The notes under the pieces were generated by a model. It worked only from the letters and a program-made list of their open reading frames with translations. It was not told where the DNA came from and did not search any database. From a virus: a stretch of DNA of 37,305 bases. Both the position numbers and the translations under genes were made by a program. Within the stretch, counting starts at the first letter, position 1. Each line of letters begins with the position of its first letter. The stretch spans positions 1-37,305 of IMG/VR virus record IMGVR_UViG_3300035698_008027. The stretch is one strand, 5' to 3'. This document shows positions 25,646 through 33,792 of the stretch, piece after piece.

Positions 25646-27502
25646 ATGGATATATCCAACAAAATACTTAGCGAAATTACGGTGCACATGAAGTACGCCA
25701 AATACATCCCCGAATTGAAAAGAAGGGAAACTTGGTACGAACTTGTTGACCGAAATAAGGGTATGCATTTAAAAAAATATCCACAGTTGACAGATGAAAT
25801 TGAGCACGCATATACATATGTTTATGATAAAAAGATTTTACCCTCAATGCGGTCCATGCAGTTTGCTGGGAAGCCAATTGAAATAAGTCCCAATCGATTA
25901 TATAACTGTGCATATCTACCCATAGATGACTGGCGTTCATTTAGTGAAATTATGTTTCTACTTCTGGGTGGGTCAGGCGTAGGCTTTTCAGTACAAAAGC
26001 ATCATGTTGCATCTCTTCCTGAAATTAGGCGACCAAATACAAATAGAACCAGACGATTTTTAATCGATGACTCAATTCAGGGTTGGGCTGATGCAGTTAA
26101 GGTTTTAATGAAAAGTTATTTATTTGGTGGTAGCCAGATTAAATTTGATTTTTCAGACATTAGACCAAAAGGCTCATTGTTGATAACATCAGGTGGAAAG
26201 GCTCCGGGCCCCCAACCATTAAAAGAGTGTTTAGTAAAAATTGGAGGTATCTTATCAAATAAAAACAACGGTGATAAGTTATCTCCAATTGAAGTTTATG
26301 ATATTGTATGTCATATAGCTGACGCTGTATTGGCCGGCGGTATCCGTAGAGCAGCGCTTATTGCATTATTTTCTGCCGATGATGATGATATGATATCAGC
26401 AAAAAGTGGTACATGGTGGGAAAACAATCCGCAACGTGGTAGAGCTAATAATTCAGCGGTATTGATGCGACATAGAATCAGTAAAGAATTCTTTTTTGAT
26501 TTATGGAAACGTATTGAATTATCCGGCGCAGGTGAACCAGGAATCTACCTATCAAATGATAAAGATTGGGGCACTAATCCCTGCTGTGAAATTGCACTTA
26601 GACCATATCAGTTTTGTAATCTAGTTGAGGTAAATGCTTCTAACATAGAATCACAGGAAGATTATAATAATAGGGTTAGAGCAGCATCCTTCATAGCAAC
26701 ACTACAGGCGGCCTATACTGATTTTCATTATCTTAGACCTGTATGGCAACGTACTACTGAAAAAGATGCACTTATTGGAGTTAGTATGACAGGTATTGCA
26801 AGTGGTATTGTTTTGGGATATGATATGACCGAAGCAGCTAAAATTGTAAATGATGAAAACGAAAGGGTAGCTAAATTAATTGGTATTAATAAAGCTGCTA
26901 GAACCACATGTGGTAAGCCAGCAGGTACAACTTCATTGACTCTTGGTACATCATCTGGAGCTCACGCATGGCACAATGACTATTATCTCCGTAGACTTAG
27001 AGTGGGTAAGAATGAAGCTATTTATTCCTATCTATTAAAAAATCATCCCGAATTAGTAAAGGATGAATATTTCCGGCCACATGATACAGCGGTGATTGAA
27101 GTACCACAGAAGGCTCCATTCGGCGCCATAATTCGTACTGAATCTACATTTGATTTATTGGATAGAATAAAGAAACTATCTACAGAATGGATATATCCCG
27201 GTCATAGAAATGGAAACAACACACATAATATATCAGCTACCATATCAGTCAAGGATGATGAATGGGATTTAGTTGGTGATTGGATGTGGAATAATAGAAA
27301 TCATTACAACGGGTTGTCTGTACTACCCTATTCAAATCATACTTATGTCCAAGCCCCTTTCCAGGATATTACCAAAGAAGAATATGAATCGTTGTCTAAA
27401 AACCTACATGAAATCGATGTAAGTAAGATAATTGAATCGGAAGATAATACTGATCTTACAGGTGAACTAGCCTGTGCAGGTGGTTCGTGTGAAATAATTT
27501 AA
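25646..27502 (+). CDS. nrdJ: Class II (adenosylcobalamin-dependent) ribonucleotide reductase
   Basis: A 618-residue reductase that converts ribonucleotides to deoxyribonucleotides. 'MRSMQFAGKPIE' and 'RLYNCAYLPIDD' give the first redox Cys. 'NPCCEIALRPYQFCNLVEVN' has Cys313, Cys314 and Cys324: the pair 313/324 keeps the 11-residue spacing of the thiyl-radical Cys and second redox Cys in class II enzymes, while Cys314 replaces the usual Gly. 'TTCGKPAGTTSLTLGTSSGA' and the C-terminal swinging pair 'ACAGGSC' (Cys610, Cys615) complete the set. No separate small subunit follows, as expected for a B12 enzyme, so the phage depends on host cobalamin. It is shorter than the Lactobacillus enzyme (739). 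It leads the block of DNA-modification-like genes. Confidence 0.9.
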   Translation: MDISNKILSEITVHMKYAKYIPELKRRETWYELVDRNKGMHLKKYPQLTDEIEHAYTYVYDKKILPSMRSMQFAGKPIEISPNRLYNCAYLPIDDWRSFSEIMFLLLGGSGVGFSVQKHHVASLPEIRRPNTNRTRRFLIDDSIQGWADAVKVLMKSYLFGGSQIKFDFSDIRPKGSLLITSGGKAPGPQPLKECLVKIGGILSNKNNGDKLSPIEVYDIVCHIADAVLAGGIRRAALIALFSADDDDMISAKSGTWWENNPQRGRANNSAVLMRHRISKEFFFDLWKRIELSGAGEPGIYLSNDKDWGTNPCCEIALRPYQFCNLVEVNASNIESQEDYNNRVRAASFIATLQAAYTDFHYLRPVWQRTTEKDALIGVSMTGIASGIVLGYDMTEAAKIVNDENERVAKLIGINKAARTTCGKPAGTTSLTLGTSSGAHAWHNDYYLRRLRVGKNEAIYSYLLKNHPELVKDEYFRPHDTAVIEVPQKAPFGAIIRTESTFDLLDRIKKLSTEWIYPGHRNGNNTHNISATISVKDDEWDLVGDWMWNNRNHYNGLSVLPYSNHTYVQAPFQDITKEEYESLSKNLHEIDVSKIIESEDNTDLTGELACAGGSCEII

Positions 27503-27504
27503 GA

Positions 27505-28170
27505 ATGATAGATACTAAGAACGTTAATATAGTTAGCATAAAACAATCGGTATGTACTGATTGGCTTTTGGATAAACATTATCTAAAAAGAATGCCAACT
27601 ATATCGAAATCTTTCGGTCTTTTTATAAATAATCACATTGAAGGAGTTTGTGTTTTCTCTCCAGCCATCGCTAGATTTGATTTAGAAGATTCACCATACG
27701 AATTAAGTAGGCTGGTTACAAACGAATTAAATCAAAAAAACATTACCTCGTTCTTTTTAGCCGGATGCCTGAATCTAATTAAAGACCCGCATGTTGTATC
27801 GTATGCTGATCAGAATTGGGGTCATCACGGATATATATACCAAGCAACTAATTGGATGTATACCGGTATGTCATCAAAAGAAAAGATAATATATGTCAAT
27901 GGTGAAGAAACTCACCGTAGGACAATATTTGCCAGATACGGTACATCATCTATACCCGCGCTGATTGGTATGGGATATACAATTACATTCAAAGAACAAG
28001 AAGGCAAACATAGATACTTTCAGGTGACGGGAAATAAGCATCAAAAAAAGAAATTAAGAAAAGAATTAATGGAAAAATATGATGTGTTACCGTATCCAAA
28101 GGGGCAAAATAGTAGATATGATGCCGGAGATAATATTGTACGTGAATCGTATATAAACAAGTTTTTTTAA
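27505..28170 (+). CDS. Mom-like DNA-modification protein, copy 1
   Basis: A 221-residue protein of the Mom type, GNAT-fold proteins; phage Mu Mom turns adenine in DNA into a methylcarbamoyl form that resists restriction. Conserved parts: His25-Tyr26 in 'LLDKHYLKRMP', 'YELSRLV', 'ASYAD'-type motif 'SYADQNWGHHGYIYQATNW' with Asp102 and His107, then 'RYGTSSIPAL' and 'KHRYFQVTGNKHQKKKLRK'. It is the first of three tandem relatives (with 28172-28762 and 28759-29550) that align through His-Tyr, L-x-RL and SYAD. Two bases separate it from the RNR gene. The chemistry performed here is unknown; family membership is by motif. Confidence 0.7.
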   Translation: MIDTKNVNIVSIKQSVCTDWLLDKHYLKRMPTISKSFGLFINNHIEGVCVFSPAIARFDLEDSPYELSRLVTNELNQKNITSFFLAGCLNLIKDPHVVSYADQNWGHHGYIYQATNWMYTGMSSKEKIIYVNGEETHRRTIFARYGTSSIPALIGMGYTITFKEQEGKHRYFQVTGNKHQKKKLRKELMEKYDVLPYPKGQNSRYDAGDNIVRESYINKFF

Positions 28171-28171
28171 A

Positions 28172-28762
28172 ATGGCATTACAATCATATTGGGTAGAACA
28201 CACTTCGTTTAATAAATCGATTCGTACATTTATGAGGTGTTGGCATTATTCCGATTACGTTAATATTCAACACAAACATACGTTCTGCTTACTACGCCCT
28301 GGAAAATTTAATATTCCCGAAATTGTCGGTGTCTGTGTTTACACTAGGCCGGCTGGTGCAGCAGCAGGAGCAAAATATTATCCAGATAATCCGATGGCAG
28401 TTTTAGAACTACGTAGGTTATGCTGTATAGATGACACTCCTAAAAACGCCGAATCATTTTTTGTAAGTCGGACGTTAAAGTGGTTAAAGAAAAATTCAAA
28501 TTGGAAATTTGTCATATCATATGCAGACGGCGAACAAGGCCACACAGGTGTAATTTATAGAGCATCAAATTTCAAATATTTGGGATTGACTTCTACTGGC
28601 AAATCATTACTGGTAGACGGAAAGAAATTTCATGTTCGTACATTGTCAATGTTAGATAGACCGTATGGCGTCGAAATCAATAGAAGATATAAAGAAAAAG
28701 ATGAAGGTGTTGTGTTAATTGATACAAAACCAAAGCACATATTTACATACGATATATCATGA
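28172..28762 (+). CDS. Mom-like DNA-modification protein, copy 2 (short, divergent)
   Basis: A 196-residue relative of its neighbours. It keeps His25-Tyr26 ('RCWHYSDYVN'), 'LELRRLCCID', 'SFFVSRTLKWLKKN' and 'SYADGEQGHTGVIYRASNFK' with Asp119. It differs by a Pro/Gly/Ala segment 'TRPAGAAAGAKYYPDNP' before the RL motif and by a short C terminus: the K-H-R-Y...KKL block is reduced to 'TKPKHIFTYDIS'. The divergence suggests a different substrate or a partner role rather than a recent duplicate. One base separates it from copy 1, and its stop overlaps copy 3. Confidence 0.65.
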   Translation: MALQSYWVEHTSFNKSIRTFMRCWHYSDYVNIQHKHTFCLLRPGKFNIPEIVGVCVYTRPAGAAAGAKYYPDNPMAVLELRRLCCIDDTPKNAESFFVSRTLKWLKKNSNWKFVISYADGEQGHTGVIYRASNFKYLGLTSTGKSLLVDGKKFHVRTLSMLDRPYGVEINRRYKEKDEGVVLIDTKPKHIFTYDIS

Positions 28763-29550
28763 AAGAAGAAGGAAAACATTACTGTGATACATCAAAAGTG
28801 TTTATTAAAAAAATAAATGCTGTGGTAGCCAAAAAAATGATTGTAAAATATCATTACACACATTCATGGTCTTCATGTAAGTACGCTATTGGTATATATT
28901 ACGTCGATAGTAGCTCTGATACGTTCGGAGACGATGTATTAATTGGCTGCGCTATCTACGGTAATCCTGTTGGTCGATCAGCGGCAGCGAGCGTCTCAGA
29001 CACACTGGCGATAGATTCTGTGTTGGAATTGACCCGACTGTATATACATGATGGATACGGGTCAAATATAGAATCATATGCACTTGGTAAAACATTCAAG
29101 TGGATTAAGGAAAATGACCCTGATATTAAAGCGCTGATATCCTATGCGGATGCCAGCCAAGCTCATTTAGGTAGGATATATCAGGCTACAAATTGGATAT
29201 ACCAGGGAACCAATACAGATTTGGCATTAATGCCCAATTATGAATTGTCACTACAAAAAAATCCGTATAAGTGGATTCACAGTAGAACTGTATTTTCTAA
29301 GTGGGGATCTAGTAACGTGGACCATCTGAGACGCGAAATTGGTAAGCAAAATATAACTGAATTTTGGAGACGTATAGAAGCGTCCAAGCATAGATATATT
29401 CAGTTAATAGGTAATCCCCGGTCCAAAAAGAATCTTAAGCAATTACTTAAACATCCTGAAAAGGATTATCCTAAAAATAGTGATGTGTTTATGAATGAAA
29501 TACACCACCATTATACATCGTATGAAAAAAGTTCGTTAAATTTTTGGTAA
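28759..29550 (+). CDS. Mom-like DNA-modification protein, copy 3 (longest)
   Basis: A 263-residue relative. It has His32-Tyr33 in 'KYHYTHSWSSCKYAIGIYY', 'YGNPVGRSAAASVS', 'VLELTRLYIHD', 'SYALGKTFKWIKEN' and 'SYADASQAHLGRIYQATNW' with Asp131. The Gly before His in the GH pair is Ala here. The C-terminal block 'KHRYIQLIGNPRSKKNLKQL' matches copy 1, and 'HPEKDYPKNSDVF' parallels the 'PYPKGQNSRYD' end of copy 1. Translation is coupled to copy 2 through ATGA. I infer a tandem set of paralogues acting on phage DNA. Confidence 0.68.
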   Translation: MKEEGKHYCDTSKVFIKKINAVVAKKMIVKYHYTHSWSSCKYAIGIYYVDSSSDTFGDDVLIGCAIYGNPVGRSAAASVSDTLAIDSVLELTRLYIHDGYGSNIESYALGKTFKWIKENDPDIKALISYADASQAHLGRIYQATNWIYQGTNTDLALMPNYELSLQKNPYKWIHSRTVFSKWGSSNVDHLRREIGKQNITEFWRRIEASKHRYIQLIGNPRSKKNLKQLLKHPEKDYPKNSDVFMNEIHHHYTSYEKSSLNFW

Positions 29551-29572
29551 TGTCAATTAAAATGTGTATATT
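29544..29572 (+). promoter_or_regulatory. Promoter TTGGTA-N17-TATATT of the glycosyltransferase gene
   Basis: -35 TTGGTA (29544-29549, overlapping the stop of Mom copy 3), exactly 17 bases, -10 TATATT (29567-29572). The ATG at 29581 is eight bases beyond the -10 box, the same distance as at the polA-like gene, so the transcript should be leaderless or nearly so; no ribosome site is present. The -10 lies in an inverted repeat GTGTA-TATTG-TACAC. Confidence 0.62.
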
Positions 29573-29580
29573 GTACACTT

Positions 29581-30720
29581 ATGGAATTCTGGGATAGTAT
29601 AGATTACGCATCAGCTCGCAAAGTATTGGTTATACCTAATATTACAAATTCATCCAATATAGAAAAGGATTCGTTTGTAGATGTAATACATAACCACATC
29701 AAAGGATTAAATCAGTATGGTGAATACTTTTGGCATATAATAATGCCAACGGGAAACGTTAGTAAAAAGTTAAATTTACCAAATGTAAAGCAACATCAAA
29801 TTGATATTCCTGGTGACATGATGAACCAGCGCGCGTTTCCGTCTGATAAGTTGATGGCTATATTAAGGGATGTTGACTACGATGTAATTTATTCTCATCT
29901 GCCAGATTGGCCGCAAGTAGGTAGGTACAAAAAATCAATTGACACAAAGATAATTGGTTACTGCCATTGGTGGGAAATGAAATCTTGTAATGGTATTGAC
30001 CGTAGAGCTGGCAAAGCAAAGTGGATGTGGCTACCAATTGAATTACTTGGTATGTCTCAAATGGATACGTGCTACTTAAATACCCAAGACCAAAAGAACA
30101 GAGTATTATCGGAAGCTAGGGAAACATTCAACGATGACTTTATTGATAAATTGGATAGAATTCTTACAGTTTGGAACTTAGGATTACCCAAAGAAAAAAT
30201 TGTAACTTCAGCTAGCAACAATCCGGAAAATATAATTGTATTCAATCATAGGGCCGCTGCATATAAAGGATATCCTAAGTTCATGGAACTAATGGAAGAA
30301 TATAGAACACATCGACAAGACTTTACAGTGTGGGTTCCACAATTGAATGGTACACCTCCGCATGGATGGGTAGACAATACAAAAGTACCAAAGCATGAAT
30401 ATTACACTAGATTACAGACGTGTAAGGTTGGAATACAAATGAGACAGACAAATTATGGCTGGTCCGTAAGTGGTACTGATTGTATGATGAACGGCACACC
30501 TATGATTTGGCAAGAATCGGATTGTTATCATGAAATAGACCCAGACGGCCAGTTTTTCAGTAAGAAAACACAGCTGTTTAGTTTATTGGACGCCGTTTTA
30601 GATGATGATGATTTTAGAAAAAAATCGGAATTAAGTTGTATATCTCGTGCAAATGACTTATCTTTAAACGAAGGTAAAATGATTGAAAATTTACACAAAA
30701 AATTAAGTACATGCAAATAA
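29581..30720 (+). CDS. GT-B glycosyltransferase, candidate DNA-base glycosyltransferase
   Basis: A 379-residue protein with a GT-B layout. The N-terminal Rossmann half has 'VLVIPNITNSS', 'YDVIYSHLPDWPQ' and 'KIIGYCHWWEM'. The C-terminal half has 'NIIVFNHRAAAYKGYPKFME', 'DFTVWVPQLNG' and the nucleotide-sugar region 'QMRQTNYGWSVSGTDCMMNG' followed by TPMIWQESDCYHEI, like the E-x7-E area of GT4-type enzymes. There is no membrane segment. It sits after three Mom-like genes and before gp43, not in a cell-surface or fibre cluster, so a role in sugar decoration of DNA bases is reasonable, as T4 does on hydroxymethylcytosine. Lipid or protein targets remain possible. Confidence 0.6.
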   Translation: MEFWDSIDYASARKVLVIPNITNSSNIEKDSFVDVIHNHIKGLNQYGEYFWHIIMPTGNVSKKLNLPNVKQHQIDIPGDMMNQRAFPSDKLMAILRDVDYDVIYSHLPDWPQVGRYKKSIDTKIIGYCHWWEMKSCNGIDRRAGKAKWMWLPIELLGMSQMDTCYLNTQDQKNRVLSEARETFNDDFIDKLDRILTVWNLGLPKEKIVTSASNNPENIIVFNHRAAAYKGYPKFMELMEEYRTHRQDFTVWVPQLNGTPPHGWVDNTKVPKHEYYTRLQTCKVGIQMRQTNYGWSVSGTDCMMNGTPMIWQESDCYHEIDPDGQFFSKKTQLFSLLDAVLDDDDFRKKSELSCISRANDLSLNEGKMIENLHKKLSTCK

Positions 30721-31001
30721 ATATAGGAAAACGAAACTCAGGAAAAACAACTCATTTGATACGTAAATCGGCAGCTACTTCCGATGTAATTGTATGTAGA
30801 TGTTCACGGACAGCTAGGTTAATTAAAGACCGCGCGAAAGCGATGGGGTACAATATACCTAATCCCATATCATATGACAATTTTATTCGTAAGGATTGGT
30901 TGGGTGGTGATAGAAACATGAAATTTATGATAGATGATGCACATGATTTACTTAGCTATATGGGAAACTACCGCATCACTGAAATAACAATGTCTGTTTA
31001 A
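30711..31001 (+). CDS. Small P-loop NTPase-like protein
   Basis: A 96-residue protein. Walker A is GKRNSGKTT (6-14) and a Walker B-like strand is 'NMKFMIDDAHDLLSYM'; between them 'AKAMGYNIPNPISYDNFI' matches small phage ATP-binding proteins of unknown role. It overlaps the glycosyltransferase by ten bases and the gp43 start by one (TAATG), so it is coupled to both. It is too small for a full motor domain and may be a nucleotide kinase-like or regulatory subunit. Confidence 0.65.
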   Translation: MQINIGKRNSGKTTHLIRKSAATSDVIVCRCSRTARLIKDRAKAMGYNIPNPISYDNFIRKDWLGGDRNMKFMIDDAHDLLSYMGNYRITEITMSV

Positions 31002-32944
31002 TGTATCAGAATGTGCACTTTGATAGGAAGACCAATACTATACATTATTGGGATGACGAGCTTGGTTACAAGCAAGAAAAATACCATAAGTATGCATATG
31101 TACCGGATGCTAATGGAGCATTTGAATCTATCTATGGGGAGAAATTAAGGAAAATTGGAGAATGGGATAAATATACCACTAGTAAATTACACGAAAGCGA
31201 TATAAATCCAATCATTCGTTTCTTAATTGATACGTATGGTGACAGTGATGAAATTTCCACCGGCCATACTGTAGTTACGTTTGATATTGAAGTTGAAATG
31301 GTAACGGGGTTACCTGACTTAACTGATGCTGATAATGCAATCACATCAATAGCGCTACATGATTCTACAACAGATGATTATTATGTATATGTGATATCAG
31401 ATTTATCAATAGATAAGAAGATTAAGAAAGCCATTGTACAATCTTTTCCAGATGAAGATAGCTTACTACTTGCATTCCTTAATAAATGGGAACAAATAAA
31501 TCCCACCATTATAACTGGGTGGAACATAGATTATTTTGATATTACATATCTCTATAACAGAATCAAGACTGTATTTTCGGAAGGTGTTGCTAATAGGTTG
31601 TCACCGATTGGTATAGTTGATTGGAATGAAAGACGCGGCCGTTATTTAATAGCAGGTGTATCATCCCTTGATTATCTTGCTCTATATAAAAACTTCACAT
31701 ATAGTGAACTAGCAAATTATCGATTGGATACTATTGCAAAGGAAGTATTGGGTAGGGGTAAAATAGAATACGTTGGAAGCCTAGATGAACTATTCAGAGA
31801 TGACATTGAAACGTTTGTAGAATATAACTTGGTAGACGTTGAACTTGTGGTAGATATGGACCGTAAGCTACAATTCATTGACCTTGCTCGTTCAATTACT
31901 CATGCCGGTCACACTCAATATGAAGATTTTCTTTTTTCATCTAAATGGCTGGAAGGTGCTATATTAACATTCCTTAGACGGAATAATAGAATTGCAACAA
32001 ATTCACCACCCCGTTTGTCATTAGTATTAAGTAGAAAGCATCCCGTTGGAACCACGAAGCTTAATATGGAATCTAACATACTGACAAACGTACCTGGAAC
32101 AGGCCGATTAAAAATAAGTAAATCTACATCCAGCTATATTATTGTATCGTATGATTCATATGATGGATCAACATTTACATTATCAAAGCCACTAGAAAAA
32201 GAAGCTGGTACTGATTATAAGGTGGCACTTGATTTTGTAGGAGCATATGTAAAGGAACCTATTACCGGATTATATAAATGGGTATATGACTTGGACTTAA
32301 CATCATTGTATCCAAGTATTATTATGAGCCTAAATATTAGTCCAGAAACTAAGATGGGCAAGGTTCATAATTTCACTACGGAACGATATATATCCGATGA
32401 AATAGATGAATACATTATTGAAGATAGTCACGGCGACTATTATCCTGCTATTAACAAAGCTAAATTCCAAGAGCTATTATCAGAATCTAACTATTCGGTA
32501 TCATCCAATGGTGTATTGTATAGACAGGATAAAGTTGGTGTCATTGCAGAAATCTTAGATGTTTGGTTTAAAAAACGAACAGAATATACAAAGTTAATGA
32601 AATCACACGGTAAGGCCGGAGCCACCGATTTGTATAAATTCTACGATAGAAGGCAGCATACCCAAAAAATCATGCTTAATAGTTTATATGGCTGTCTTGG
32701 GCTTGCCACGTTCAGATTTTATGACCTTGATAATGCTGCAGCTGTTACAGAGTGTGGTCAAACCATTATTAAAACTACGGAAAAGATTGCCAACGCATAC
32801 TACAATGAACACATAAATCCACATAAACTCACACTAGAAAATGGCAAAGAATTAATATTTGGTGTAAATGAATTTGTTACGTTAATGGATGGTAGTAAGA
32901 AGCAAGTTGGTGAATTAACGGAAGATGATGATATTGTTGTCTAG
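31001..32944 (+). CDS. 43: DNA polymerase family B (gp43), N-terminal fragment ending in an intein-like tail
   Basis: A 647-residue fragment. The 3'-5' exonuclease motifs are 'TFDIEVE' (Asp95, Glu97), 'TGWNIDYFDITYLYN' and 'YNLVDVELV'. Palm motif A is 'DLTSLYPSI' (Asp432), and motif B is 'KIMLNSLYGCLG' (Lys556, Asn560). The palm continues to 'EKIANAYYNEHIN' (about 606). The last 40 residues, from His608 ('HKLTLENGKELIFGVNEFVT' then LMDGSKKQVGELTEDDDIVV), do not look like polymerase; they resemble the second half of an N-terminal intein segment (K-I-T-L-E-D-G-K-E...L..GD pattern). Motif C is absent and lies in the separate downstream piece. A stop (32942-32944) is followed by seven more codons (YSIQKVE) and another stop. 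Confidence 0.85.
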   Translation: MYQNVHFDRKTNTIHYWDDELGYKQEKYHKYAYVPDANGAFESIYGEKLRKIGEWDKYTTSKLHESDINPIIRFLIDTYGDSDEISTGHTVVTFDIEVEMVTGLPDLTDADNAITSIALHDSTTDDYYVYVISDLSIDKKIKKAIVQSFPDEDSLLLAFLNKWEQINPTIITGWNIDYFDITYLYNRIKTVFSEGVANRLSPIGIVDWNERRGRYLIAGVSSLDYLALYKNFTYSELANYRLDTIAKEVLGRGKIEYVGSLDELFRDDIETFVEYNLVDVELVVDMDRKLQFIDLARSITHAGHTQYEDFLFSSKWLEGAILTFLRRNNRIATNSPPRLSLVLSRKHPVGTTKLNMESNILTNVPGTGRLKISKSTSSYIIVSYDSYDGSTFTLSKPLEKEAGTDYKVALDFVGAYVKEPITGLYKWVYDLDLTSLYPSIIMSLNISPETKMGKVHNFTTERYISDEIDEYIIEDSHGDYYPAINKAKFQELLSESNYSVSSNGVLYRQDKVGVIAEILDVWFKKRTEYTKLMKSHGKAGATDLYKFYDRRQHTQKIMLNSLYGCLGLATFRFYDLDNAAAVTECGQTIIKTTEKIANAYYNEHINPHKLTLENGKELIFGVNEFVTLMDGSKKQVGELTEDDDIVV

Positions 32945-33714
32945 TACTCCATACAGAAAGTTGAATAATCATATACTTATTATAGGAGATATGATGATGA
33001 AAATATGTACGAAATTGTCCCACTTGCGGCATCGAAATAACAATTAAAACTAAATGGTTTCATGAAAAAGCTATAGCTGAAAATAAGAAATGTTTGAGTT
33101 GTTCTAAGACAGGTAAATTATTTAGTGATAAACATAAAGAAAGTCTAAGTAAGAATCACGCTGATGTTCGTGGTGATAAAAATCCATTTAAAGGAAAACG
33201 ACATAGCAAGGATAGTATTGATTCAATGATAGAAACTAGAAATAAACACCCGACTTGGAAGAAAAATGCAACCGCCGCGATGAAGAAAATACGATATAAG
33301 TATTGGACTTCGGTTGGTAAGAATCCGATGGATAATCCCAAAAGTGTTAGGAAACTAAGATTAAAGAGAATTGACGAATTGATATCCAAGCATGGTATTT
33401 CTCCAAACTATAATCCATCATCAATTTCCATCATTGAGGCCAAAGCAAAAGAACTTGATATAGTAGACCTCCAACACGCCGAAAATGGCGGAGAATTTTA
33501 TATTAAAGAACTTGGCTACTGGGTTGATGGATATAGTAAGGAAAAAAATATCGTAATTGAATATTACGAATCATTCCATACTAATCGAATTGAAAAGGAT
33601 AAAATAAGACAAAACGAAATAACAACCCATCTAGGGTGTGAATTTATTATTATTTATGAAAATCAAAAAAATTGAAAAAGTCCACGTAGATTATAACATT
33701 TACGTGGACACTTA
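32822..33714 (+). mobile_element. Insertion splitting gp43: endonuclease gene with intein-like flanks
   Basis: About 0.9 kb separates gp43 motifs B and C. It comprises an N-intein-like coding stretch (32822-32965, with one internal stop), a spacer with a ribosome site (AGGAG at 32985-32989), a homing endonuclease frame (32991-33675) and a 19-codon C-intein-like frame (33656-33715). Splits of this type, with split inteins around a free-standing endonuclease, are known in marine phage genes (gp41, NrdA, NrdJ, IMPDH). Here the first half of the N-intein and the end of the C-intein seem to be missing, so the element looks degraded. Confidence 0.55.
32991..33675 (+). pseudogene. NUMOD-type homing endonuclease with nuclease-like C terminus, frameshifted near its start
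   Basis: AGGAG (32985-32989) leads to ATG codons at 32991, 32994 and 32997. From there translation stops after 17 codons. In the +1 frame from 33004 the sequence continues as a zinc ribbon ('NCPTCGIE' with 'KCLSCSKTGK') and then NUMOD3-like repeats ('FSDKHKESLSKNHADVRGD', 'NPFKGKRHSKDSIDSM'). The C terminus 'LQHAENGGEFYIKELGYWVD' plus 'KNIVIEYYESFH' is the phage endonuclease core. Removing one A from the run at 33000-33003 gives one continuous frame. The frame open without repair (33094-33675, TTG start) lacks most of the zinc ribbon. It overlaps the C-intein-like frame. It is either decay or a homopolymer error. Confidence 0.7.
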
Positions 33715-33715
33715 A
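33656..33715 (+). other. 19-codon frame resembling the start of a C-intein
   Basis: ATG 33656 opens M-K-I-K-K-I-E-K-V-H-V-D-Y-N-I-Y-V-D-T before TAA (33713-33715). Split C-inteins of marine phages start this way (a short basic K-I-x-x-I-E segment, then an x-D-I-x-V strand), directly after the endonuclease gene. The remaining block (H-x-F-x-A-N...H-N) is missing. An alternative reading: N-I-Y-V-D-T is the polymerase's own strand before D-S, with five extra bases at the join. Confidence 0.4.
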
Positions 33716-33792
33716 CTGACTCAGTATTCTACGAATCAACGCCGCTTGTAAAAACACGTAATCCAGATATTGATGAAAACAATGATGATCAA

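Noticed and set aside
32945-33792. Group I or II intron in gp43
   Set aside because: No recognisable intron core or conserved ends were found by eye; most of the insert is protein-coding with its own ribosome site. A covariance search would settle it.
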